From Tolypothrix campylonemoides VB511288 (GTDB taxonomy: Bacteria > Cyanobacteriota > Cyanobacteriia > Cyanobacteriales > Nostocaceae): a DNA stretch of 64,000 nucleotides. This document shows, piece by piece, positions 8,699-15,429 of the stretch (its first letter is position 1; each line of letters opens with the position of its first letter). Where the stretch lies: positions 248,001 to 312,000 of the forward strand of contig JXCB02000023.1 in NCBI GenBank assembly GCA_000828075.3, given 5' to 3'. The notes beneath the pieces were generated by a model. The model worked only from the letters and a program-made list of their open reading frames with translations, had not been told where the DNA came from and made no database searches. A program made the translations under genes and the position numbers.

Positions 8699-8846
8699 TA
8701 AGTAAGTAGGCACGATTAAACCGAACTATGTAAAGTTTTGTAGGGGGAAAGGGAAAAGGTTAAAGGGTAAAGGTTTTTCCCTTTTCGCCTTTCCCTTTAC
8801 CCTTCTTAATATAGTTATGTTTATTTCCGCCGACCTACTTAATTTA
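8699..8846. mobile_element. MITE-like element with terminal inverted repeats
   Basis: The left end (AAGTAAGTAGG, then AAACCGAACTATGTAAAG) is an imperfect inverse of the right end (CTTAATATAGTTATGTTTATTT, ending CGACCTACTTAATTT), giving arms of about 35 bases. The middle is a GGGAAAAGG/CCTTTCCC palindrome. No coding capacity. A right-end-like sequence (CGCCGACCTACTTA) recurs at 33932-33945, so this is a dispersed family. Confidence 0.6.
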
Positions 8847-9117
8847 GCTGTGTCACGCGACTAGGGTGTAAGCAAGCTTGGTGGTTCTTTCGTGCCTAGC
8901 CTAATTTCTCATTAAGAAGATTGTCGCCCTATAAGCATTTCAATGATTCAAGAGCTGACAAGTGTTATGGAATCATCCTTAAAATATTAGCAAATAGTTG
9001 AAAAATAATCTCATTTGTGAGAAAGTATCATAGCAAAATCTAAGACATACTGTCAAATCGAGCAATACTCGTTTGAATGTTTTAATGATTACCTTTCAAA
9101 TACTCCTAGGAGCAACA

Positions 9118-10158
9118 ATGATAAAATTCCGTTATATCTGCTTAACTATTGCTACTGTAGCTATTTTCGCTCTAACTTCCTGTAACGGTACGCCAACGGC
9201 AGAAAATTCGACATCGGCTAATCAATCCAGCCCCCAAGCTGCTGACGTAGTGAGTCACAGTGGACACGGTAACAAAAAGAAAATCAACATCAACAATGCT
9301 ATCTTGTCGGAGTTGGATAAGTTTGAGGCACAGCTTGGTGTTCCAGCACTATCGCACAAAATTCAGGCGAGTCGTCCCTACATCAGCCCTGAGGACTTAG
9401 TCTCGAAAAAGGTGATTACTCAAGAGCAATTCAACCAAATTAAAGACCAGGTGACTATTCAGGAAGTGGTTCTCTCTGGGGAACCAAAAGATGTTGACTA
9501 CATGACGAAACTCGGGTTAATGAAAGGACACCTTTTGGTAGCAAAAGAACTGTTGGATCAGAATCAGCCGAAACAGGCGGAACCTCACATTGGACATCCA
9601 GTTGAAGAGATTTATGTTGATGTAGAAGAGCAATTAAATGAGCGTAAAGTCAAAGAGTTTAAGACATCTTTGATTAGTTTGCAAGATTTCGTCAAATCTA
9701 ACCCTAAAAATGCCAAGGTGAAAACTGATTTTACCTCTTCGATGCAATCTGTTGATAACGCTGTGACAGCTTTACCAGCAGACCAGCGATCGCAACCTAA
9801 ATTCGTACTCCAGGTAATGAACGCCTTGCTAGATGCAGCTAACTCAGAATATGGTGCGGCGATCGCAGATGGTAAAATTTCCGCAGCTATTGAATATCAA
9901 GATTCCCGTGGCTTTGTCAACTATGCTAACGACTTATACAAAGAAATTACCAGCAAAATGGCTCAAGAGCATCCCACAGAACATAAAGCAATTGAAACTA
10001 GTATGGCTGAACTGACAAAAGTTTGGCCCTCTGCAATTCCACCAGCTAAACCAATTAAGACTCCCGAAGATGTCACCAAGCTAGTAAAAACCATTGAGCA
10101 AAATTCTCAAAAAGTCATTGATAGTTCTAGCACGCAAGCACAGCGATCGCCTGCTTGA
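9118..10158 (+). CDS. Lipoprotein with helix-hairpin-helix-like segment, iron-cluster associated
   Basis: A 346-residue exported lipoprotein. I chose the ATG at 9118, which has an AGGAG site, because it gives a standard lipoprotein signal with lipobox LTSC and Cys22. After a Ser/Thr-rich linker comes a segment (about 57-120, from KININNAILSEL) resembling the helix-hairpin-helix repeats of ComEA-like proteins. The helical C-terminal part contains MKGHLLVAKELL and HIGHPVEEIY, a pattern I associate with extracytoplasmic regions found with FTR1-type iron permeases. It is followed by ferritin-like and FTR1 genes, so a periplasmic accessory role in iron uptake is inferred. No enzymatic motif is visible. 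Confidence 0.7.
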   Translation: MIKFRYICLTIATVAIFALTSCNGTPTAENSTSANQSSPQAADVVSHSGHGNKKKININNAILSELDKFEAQLGVPALSHKIQASRPYISPEDLVSKKVITQEQFNQIKDQVTIQEVVLSGEPKDVDYMTKLGLMKGHLLVAKELLDQNQPKQAEPHIGHPVEEIYVDVEEQLNERKVKEFKTSLISLQDFVKSNPKNAKVKTDFTSSMQSVDNAVTALPADQRSQPKFVLQVMNALLDAANSEYGAAIADGKISAAIEYQDSRGFVNYANDLYKEITSKMAQEHPTEHKAIETSMAELTKVWPSAIPPAKPIKTPEDVTKLVKTIEQNSQKVIDSSSTQAQRSPA

Positions 10159-10309
10159 ATTGTTAGTAGTGGTACTTGCCTAAAATTTTACTCTCAAGCG
10201 AGAATTTAAAATGAGTGACAAGTGAACAAACAGTTATCAAGCATAACTCATCACTCATCGCTCATCGCTAAGAACTCAAAAACTTTCACGTATCACTATA
10301 ATTAACAAC

Positions 10310-10750
10310 ATGATGCGAGAACTTGATCAGAAACAAACAATCGACCTACTGAACTCAATCTTTGAGTGTGAGTTAGCGGGAGTAGTGCGTTACACTCACT
10401 ATTCCTTAATGGTCACTGGTTCTTACCGGATTCCTATGGTCGATTTTTTCAAAGAGCAGGCGAGCGAGTCTCTACTTCATGCTCAAAAAGTGGGAGAAAT
10501 TCTCACGGGTTTGGAAGGTCGTCCTAGTCGGAAAGTTTCTTCAGTAGAAGACACTGACAAGTACTCAGTCAAGGATTTCTTGGCGCAAAGTCTAGCGCAC
10601 GAAGCAAAAGCGCTAGGGTTGTATAAAAAACTGTTTGAAACTGTTAGTAATGCCAACAGTTTTCTGGAAGACTTTGCTCGTCATATGATTAATGAAGAAG
10701 AAACGCATAATCTCGAACTCAAACAGATGTTATGCGATTTGAATGAATAA
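10310..10750 (+). CDS. Ferritin-like (bacterioferritin-type) iron storage protein
   Basis: A 146-residue four-helix protein of the ferritin-like family. Likely di-iron ligands are visible: Glu in FECELAGVVRY (about 19-21), Glu and His in ASESLLHAQ (about 53-57), Glu in LAHEAKAL and the EEETH motif near the C-terminus. Such proteins oxidise and store Fe(II). A second Met follows the first, so the start may be 10310 or 10313. It lies between the lipoprotein gene and FTR1, 76 bases before the latter, consistent with storage coupled to import. Whether it binds haem like classical bacterioferritin cannot be told. Confidence 0.85.
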   Translation: MMRELDQKQTIDLLNSIFECELAGVVRYTHYSLMVTGSYRIPMVDFFKEQASESLLHAQKVGEILTGLEGRPSRKVSSVEDTDKYSVKDFLAQSLAHEAKALGLYKKLFETVSNANSFLEDFARHMINEEETHNLELKQMLCDLNE

Positions 10751-10826
10751 TTATTAGTCATTAGTCATTAGTCATTAGTATAAAATAAATGACTAATGAC
10801 TAAGTGCCAAGGACAAAGGACAAATA
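10751..10826. repeat. Short tandem repeats between ferritin-like gene and FTR1
   Basis: TTAGTCA is repeated in tandem three times, its inverse TGACTAA appears 20 bases on, and GGACAAA-type repeats follow. Such heptanucleotide runs are typical of heterocystous cyanobacteria. The inverse copies could form a hairpin in the mRNA between the two genes. Confidence 0.7.
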
Positions 10827-11774
10827 ATGAACTTTAGTGCTGCCTTACCCACTTTTGTGATTACACTCCGAGAAGGAGTAGAAGCTGCTCTCGTAGTCGG
10901 CATTGTGCTGGCTTTGCTAAAAAAAGCTAAACAACAGCGACTAAACCCTTGGGTTTATGCTGGTGTCGGCGTTGGCATCATTGTTAGTGCATTTATAGGT
11001 TTTTTGTTCACGTGGATAGTTCAAGCACTAAGTGCAATTAATCCTCAGTATTCATCAGTAGTTGAGCCATTGATGGAAGGTGTGTTCAGCGTCTTAGCAA
11101 TTGTTATGCTCAGCTGGATGCTAATTTGGATGACCAAACAAGCTAGATTTATGAAGGCTCAGGTTGAGGGAGCTGTAACAGGGGCTTTAAAACAGGATTC
11201 GTATGCTGGTTGGGGTGTTTTTAGTTTAGTATTTGTTGCCGTTGTACGCGAAGGCTTTGAAACTGTTCTGTTCATCGCTGCTAACTTTCAACAAGGGCTG
11301 ATTCCCAGCCTAGGCGCTCTTGGTGGTATTGCAGTCGCGGCTGCAATTGGCGTGCTGTTGTTTCAATGGGGCGTTAAAATTAACATCCGCCAATTTTTTC
11401 AGGTCATGGGCGTTTTCTTAGTGTTGATTGTGGCTGGGTTAGTGGTGACAGCTTTGCATAAATTCGACGAAGCTTTTGCTACCCTTGCTCTGAGCAATCG
11501 CGCCTCAGAAAGCCTTTGTTTTTATTACGAACGGTTTACTAAAATCCACTCTTGTATCTTAGGTCCAATGGTTTGGAATACTTCCAACATCTTGCCTGAT
11601 GAAGGGTTCCCTGGCGTTGTTCTCAAAGCCTTATTTGGGTATAGACAATATCTGTATGTTGTGCAAGCAGTGGGATATGTAGTATTTTTAGTAACAGTTG
11701 GTGGTTTATATTTCCGCAGTATTACGGGTGCAGGAAGTGGTGGTGCAAAAAATCAGCCAGTTGCACAGAAATAG
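10827..11774 (+). CDS. FTR1-family high-affinity iron permease
   Basis: A 315-residue membrane protein with seven or so hydrophobic helices. The two diagnostic R-E-G-x-E motifs are REGVE at residues 15-19 and REGFE at 141-145; in the yeast and EfeU proteins these bind Fe(III) during transfer. In fungi FTR1 works with a multicopper ferroxidase, and this cluster has such an oxidase about 4 kb upstream. The N-terminus starts directly with the first helix, so the permease is the simple form without an EfeO-like extension; the lipoprotein upstream may supply that part. A strong functional call, with inferred partners. Confidence 0.93.
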   Translation: MNFSAALPTFVITLREGVEAALVVGIVLALLKKAKQQRLNPWVYAGVGVGIIVSAFIGFLFTWIVQALSAINPQYSSVVEPLMEGVFSVLAIVMLSWMLIWMTKQARFMKAQVEGAVTGALKQDSYAGWGVFSLVFVAVVREGFETVLFIAANFQQGLIPSLGALGGIAVAAAIGVLLFQWGVKINIRQFFQVMGVFLVLIVAGLVVTALHKFDEAFATLALSNRASESLCFYYERFTKIHSCILGPMVWNTSNILPDEGFPGVVLKALFGYRQYLYVVQAVGYVVFLVTVGGLYFRSITGAGSGGAKNQPVAQK

Positions 11775-11919
11775 ATTGGTTCTGTTAAGGATTGAGCAAA
11801 AATGGAAATGGGTAAGTAGTGAGACCAGTACTGTTGGCGCAGCCTCTTTGGAGGAGATACCCGGAGGGTGAGCGCAAAGAGCGCTCATTACAAGCCGAAT
11901 TACCAAGAACCAATTTCCA

Positions 11920-12720
11920 ATGACTAAGATTTGTGTCAAAGAGTTATTTATCCATCCATTTAAAGGCTTAAGCCCCCAGAACTGCAGTAGTGTTGAGGTG
12001 CAAGTTGGACATGGCATCAGAGGCGATCGCTCTTTTGCGTTAATGTTCAAAGAAGATGCACAACATCCCGACTCTACAAAAGTTCCGTGGATGAAGAAGC
12101 ACAACTTCGCCATGCAAAATGACTGGGCTGGACTCGCGGCGTTAGACTGTGCTTATGAAGCCGCCACTGAAACTTTAACAGTAAAGCGCAAAGGCGTAGA
12201 GTTATTGGTTGCTGATACAAATAGCTTAACAGGACGCGATCGCATTGGTGTTTTTTTCACAGGATACCTTGCAGGAATTTATCCCAGTCAAGCAGCCAGA
12301 CATCCAAACCGCGCACCTTTGCAGCTTGTGGGAGAGTATGGCAAAACTCGCTATCCCGACCGGGAAGCGGTGCATATTTCTCTTGTCAGTCAAGCAACTC
12401 TTGATAATTTAAGTCAATTAGCGGGATGTGAGGTAGATGTCCGGCGTTTCCGCCCCAATATTGTTTTAGATGGTGTACCTGCTTGGGGAGAATTTGACTG
12501 GGTGGGTAAAGAAATGCAGCTTGGGACAGCCCGAATTGCGATTACAGCCAGAATTAATCGCTGTTTAAATATAGAAGTTAATCCAAAGACGGGGGAAAGA
12601 GATATCGCCCTTCTTCCTCTGCTGAAAAAGCATTTTCAACACACACAGACGGGAGTTTTGGCACAGGTTATTCAAAGTGGTACAGTGGCAATTGGCGATA
12701 ATATCAGTCGTGCTGAGTGA
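11920..12720 (+). CDS. MOSC-domain protein (molybdenum cofactor sulfurase C-terminal type)
   Basis: A 266-residue protein with an N-terminal MOSC_N beta-barrel (ICVKELFIHPFKGL, KQRG-type region near HGIRGDRSFALM) and a C-terminal MOSC domain. Diagnostic features are RRFRPNIVLDG, then a conserved Cys in ARINRCLNIEVNP (about 215), which in relatives (mARC, YiiM, YcbX) coordinates the molybdenum cofactor or carries sulfur. Such proteins reduce N-hydroxylated compounds or carry sulfur for metal-sulfur cofactors. It stands alone after a short repeat-rich spacer downstream of FTR1, with no molybdenum genes nearby. The substrate is unknown. Confidence 0.85.
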   Translation: MTKICVKELFIHPFKGLSPQNCSSVEVQVGHGIRGDRSFALMFKEDAQHPDSTKVPWMKKHNFAMQNDWAGLAALDCAYEAATETLTVKRKGVELLVADTNSLTGRDRIGVFFTGYLAGIYPSQAARHPNRAPLQLVGEYGKTRYPDREAVHISLVSQATLDNLSQLAGCEVDVRRFRPNIVLDGVPAWGEFDWVGKEMQLGTARIAITARINRCLNIEVNPKTGERDIALLPLLKKHFQHTQTGVLAQVIQSGTVAIGDNISRAE

Positions 12721-13118
12721 AGACTTACAGCACATTGCAACTAGGTGAAGTACAATGCTCTTGTCTAAAAGCAAGACTAAGAGCCATTTTTCCTTCTGAC
12801 TTCTGAATTCTGCTGTAATTGCCCTTTTTCGAGAGTTAAATTTTGGGATAAATGCACCCTCGATTAACGTGAGTTCGACAAACCTCACACTCACTCCCTC
12901 CCTCTCCTAAAAGGAGAGGGAGGAGCAACATTAGAATCAGGGTTAAGAGCCCCTCTTCTGTAAAAAAAGCTTCATGACCCCAAACCTCCTAGGGGAGGGT
13001 TAAAAAGAGGTGGAGAGGGGTTTGGGGTGAGGTCTGCTTTGACCGAAGAAAGGCAGAGGGCAGAGGGCAGAGGGCACAAGGAAGAAACTATGTTTTTGCC
13101 CTCTGCCAGAGCTGGTCT

Positions 13119-13146
13119 CAAGCCCCTAAATTTATTTATGGAAAAG
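13119..13146. repeat. IS200/IS605-like hairpin, decayed copy
   Basis: CAAGCCCCTAAAT pairs with ATTTA-T-GG, leaving one unpaired T on the 3' arm. The outer C/G pairs are partly lost. It belongs to the same family as the copies at 13201, 39929, 39981 and 41556. Confidence 0.55.
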
Positions 13147-13200
13147 GGAGAAAGATTCCCAATCGAGATGCATGGCACGAGAAATAAGGTGTCCTTGCTT

Positions 13201-13229
13201 CAAGCCCCTGCATTTATGCATGGGGGAGG
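13201..13229. repeat. IS200/IS605-like hairpin with extrahelical T
   Basis: CCCCTGCAT (13205-13213) pairs with ATGCA-T-GGGG (13216-13225); T13221 is bulged. A hairpin with one bulged T on the 3' side is the form recognised by Y1 HUH transposases at element ends. No transposase gene is nearby. Confidence 0.65.
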
Positions 13230-13377
13230 CAGTGCGGTGGACGGGTCTCCCGGCATAAAGCAACTGCCGTTTTCCCTTCTGCCAACTGAGCCTCCTGCCT
13301 TCTGCCTTGCCGCCTGTGGCGGCTTGACGCGCGTCGAACTCACGTTCGATTACAGCAAGCGAGGGGCAGTTGCAATT

Positions 13378-13626
13378 CTACTTCATGTAAGTAGAGGTAG
13401 AATTAGGAGTGCTATCTTCATTGGGAGCTTGAGAAGATGGAGAATTCACACTGATAAGAATCAAGACGATAGCTGCAATGATGAATAGCATCCAATTAGG
13501 AGATGGAGCGACATCTCGAACGTCGTACGATTCACGACAGTGAGGACAAAAGTAAATATTGGGATTTTGAGGATGTTGCTCAAAACGGCAAGGAGGAAAA
13601 GGGTGATCTTGGTATTTACAGTTCAT
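13378..13626 (-). CDS. Small zinc-ribbon-like membrane protein
   Basis: An 82-residue protein that I do not recognise by name. It starts with a Cys-rich region (C3, C13 and the pair CPHC at 28-31) that could bind zinc, followed by a hydrophobic helix (about 45-60) and a Ser/Pro/Thr-rich tail. A GAGAGG site precedes the ATG. The gene is headed by leader copy 1 (13688-13776). The overall plan, a short zinc-ribbon in front of one membrane helix, is common in uncharacterised bacterial proteins; the function is unknown. Confidence 0.6.
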   Translation of the reverse strand: MNCKYQDHPFPPCRFEQHPQNPNIYFCPHCRESYDVRDVAPSPNWMLFIIAAIVLILISVNSPSSQAPNEDSTPNSTSTYMK

Positions 13627-13687
13627 AGAGAGAAACCTCTCAGTAGTTACAGTTTTATAGAAAATCTCGATGTCAAACGGATATTAA

Positions 13688-13776
13688 GCAAAAAGCCGGC
13701 AAGTGCTTTAATCACTTCACCGGCTTGTAAACTTCTCGTTTATCGAAAGCCAAATGTCTCATCATTTGCAGATATT
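13688..13776 (-). ncRNA. Leader RNA copy 1: overlapping antiterminator and terminator
   Basis: Read on the minus strand, GGCTT (13751-13747) can pair with AAGCC (13726-13722), enclosing a TAAAC/GTTTA hairpin. Alternatively AAGCCGG (13726-13720) pairs with CCGGCTT (13699-13693), with a second AAGTG/CACTT stem inside, followed by TTT: an intrinsic terminator. The two folds share AAGCC and exclude each other, as in attenuators. About 75 of 90 positions match copy 2 by hand alignment. It lies between the stop of the 74-residue gene and the start of the zinc-ribbon gene. It may instead be a simple terminator duplicated with its gene. Confidence 0.5.
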
Positions 13777-13805
13777 TTATTGTGTTAGCAACCGCCTAGA
13801 GCCAG

Positions 13806-14030
13806 TTAACGCAAGGACTCAAAAATCACTGCTATTGCTATCAGACAAAACAGGATAAGTCCTAAGCGCCAAACCCAATCAAATACGAACGGTAGGATGA
13901 TGGCAATATTTACTGCGCCAAAAGTTATTGACATAACATAGGCGATCGCAAAACCAAATAGTACCAGTAGAAAATATTTGAGGAAACGAGAAACTAATCT
14001 CAATAGATGACTGTCTTGCTGTGGTTTCAT
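13806..14030 (-). CDS. Small two-helix membrane protein
   Basis: A 74-residue protein with a basic N-terminus (MKPQQDSHLLRLVSRF) and hydrophobic segments at about 17-45 and 48-70. I chose the ATG at 14030 because AAGGAG lies at proper spacing before it; the longer frame to 14090 translates the leader hairpin. No family recognised. It is the middle of three minus-strand genes (130 aa, 74 aa, 82 aa) and is headed by leader copy 2 (14063-14152). Confidence 0.55.
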   Translation of the reverse strand: MKPQQDSHLLRLVSRFLKYFLLVLFGFAIAYVMSITFGAVNIAIILPFVFDWVWRLGLILFCLIAIAVIFESLR

Positions 14031-14062
14031 ATTTCTTGGACTCCTTAATAAAACGAATCTAC

Positions 14063-14152
14063 GCAAAAAGCCGGGAAGTGTTTTCATCACTTCTCCGGCT
14101 TGTAAACGTCTTGTTTATCGAAAGCCATATGTCTGTTGAACTTGCAGATATT
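14063..14152 (-). ncRNA. Leader RNA copy 2: overlapping antiterminator and terminator
   Basis: This is the duplicate of the element at 13688-13776. On the minus strand GGCTT (14126-14122) can pair with AAGCC (14101-14097), or AAGCCGG (14101-14095) can pair with CCGGCTT (14074-14068) followed by TTT. Differences from copy 1 fall mostly in loops or unpaired positions, which fits selection on the fold. The AAGGAG and ATG of the 74-residue gene follow about 20-33 bases later. Whether it senses a ligand, or is a small RNA with its own promoter, is unknown. Confidence 0.5.
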
Positions 14153-14222
14153 CACTTTTACTCCTCACTCTGCCCTGCTATTTTTTTTTCAACAGTAGAG
14201 TTACTATTGAGGAGGCACTTGT

Positions 14223-14615
14223 TTAGGTTTCTTTACGCAATTGCCTCCATCCGATCCAATTTTCAAGAATTTGGTCGTATATCTGTTGAATTTCTTCTAG
14301 TTCCTTTTTAGTTAAGAGATAGCGTTGACTAACGTGTCCACCTAGTTCCACAATCGTTTCAAACTTCCCCTGTTTGCTTCGGGTGATAAATTCGCCATGT
14401 CCAGTTTCTGACAATGATTGAATCAGTAGAAAGCTGATGTGAGAAAAAACTGGGTGCAACTCGATTGAATCAGGTTGCTGCAGGACAATATCTTGCCTCC
14501 CTTTTTTTTTTATGGTGACTACAGGTGACCCTGCTATAGATGCATCTCCAAGCTTCAGTTGCATCTTTAAGGCATCAGGACTGCTCAAAAATTCTTGAAA
14601 TCGTGAGAAGGTCAT
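14223..14615 (-). CDS. Hypothetical soluble protein, 130 residues
   Basis: An open frame with a GGAG site about 8 bases before its ATG. The protein is mixed alpha/beta, with a basic KKKGRQD turn (about 52-58), a C-terminal charged helix rich in Glu and Gln (LTKKELEEIQQIYDQIL) and no signal peptide or membrane helix. No family recognised. It is the first gene of the three-gene minus-strand group. A gene of ordinary codon use, so likely real. Confidence 0.6.
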   Translation of the reverse strand: MTFSRFQEFLSSPDALKMQLKLGDASIAGSPVVTIKKKGRQDIVLQQPDSIELHPVFSHISFLLIQSLSETGHGEFITRSKQGKFETIVELGGHVSQRYLLTKKELEEIQQIYDQILENWIGWRQLRKET

Positions 14616-15429
14616 ATCAGTTTCTCCGTGAGGTTGACCGTTAGTCTAAACTCTTTGCTATCACCGGAACTGCTCATAGAAAGCCGCAAATGACTTGTGT
14701 CCAAAGAGAACGTCACTATATCCTGCAAAATTCTCACACACAGATAAGTTATTTATAATGTATTACATAAAAAATGGAAATTTCAAGTATTAGAATCAAA
14801 AATCTTCACAAAGTATTAGGTATATGTAAATGAATTTATCTTTTTAATATCACTTTTTCTCACATTAAGATACTTCCCTCTACACCCTACCACCCTACAC
14901 CATTCGGCTGAGCGCTCACGCCGAAGCCCGCGAAGCTCAGTCGAGCCGCGAAGCCCTATACCCCTATTTTCAAGTCAGTCAATCATGAGAGAATCCCACA
15001 ACCAAGTATGAAAAAGCTTTCTTCCCTTCTGAGTTCTAAGTTCTGAGTTCTATTTTTAAGTCAGGGTAAGCATTGCAATCCCCTCTTTAAAAACTCACTG
15101 GCTGTAACAGAGATAACGCAATATCTCACCAATCGATAAAATAAGTAAATTTACTTTGTATTTTTGACCAAGTATTGTTAACATTTAGACGTGACCTATG
15201 ATTGAAATACCAAGGCACAAAGACAAAGATTGTTCTTTTCGTGAGTCTTGAAAAAATAATCTTTTCTCACCAAAGAGACAAAAATCAAATGAGAAACAAC
15301 CTACTGACACAAAATTGTCAGCAATAACTGACGTGTTTGTGTAATTCTCATGTTTCCTCATTGAGTCAACCATGCTATTTATAAGAGGGTTGTCTCACTT
15401 ACCGATATGTCATGTGGAGCTAAGGTGAA
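14616..15429. other. Intergenic region upstream of the STAND-WD40 gene
   Basis: About 810 bases. The left half is AT-rich; the middle has a GC-rich dispersed element around 14900-14960 (GCGCTCACGCC, CGCGAAGC) and TTCTGAG-type tandem repeats near 15030. A weak 62-codon minus frame at 15185-15373 has no support. The last 60 bases should carry the promoter of the following gene; no certain site was fixed. Confidence 0.5.

Larger units (their letters stand above)
8427..9117. other. Long intergenic region rich in inverted repeats
   Basis: About 690 bases without a gene. It contains a terminator-like hairpin (8489-8530), a small GC-rich hairpin near 8636-8674, and a MITE-like element with long terminal inverted repeats (8699-8846). 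The last 100 bases before the lipoprotein gene hold a weak symmetric TCTCATTTGTGAGA that could be an operator. Confidence 0.55.
12721..13377. other. Repeat-rich intergenic region after the MOSC gene
   Basis: About 650 bases without a credible gene. It contains a CCCTCTCCT/AGGAGAGGG hairpin (about 12900-12922), a long imperfect inverted repeat built on CCCCAAACC and GGTTTGGGG (about 12976-13025), tandem CAGAGGG repeats (13052-13080), and two IS200/IS605-like hairpins (13119-13146 and 13201-13229). Frames such as 13027-13488 only translate these repeats. Confidence 0.65.

Noticed and set aside
10754-10780. Regular repeats that could suggest a CRISPR array
   Set aside because: The unit is seven bases with no spacers; it is a short tandem repeat.
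12840-12870. TTCGA-containing stretch resembling a tRNA T-loop
   Set aside because: No acceptor or anticodon stems fit around it; it is part of a dispersed GTGAGTTCGA repeat.
13027-13488. 153-codon plus-strand frame after the MOSC gene
   Set aside because: It translates tandem repeats and IS-like hairpins and runs antisense into the zinc-ribbon gene.
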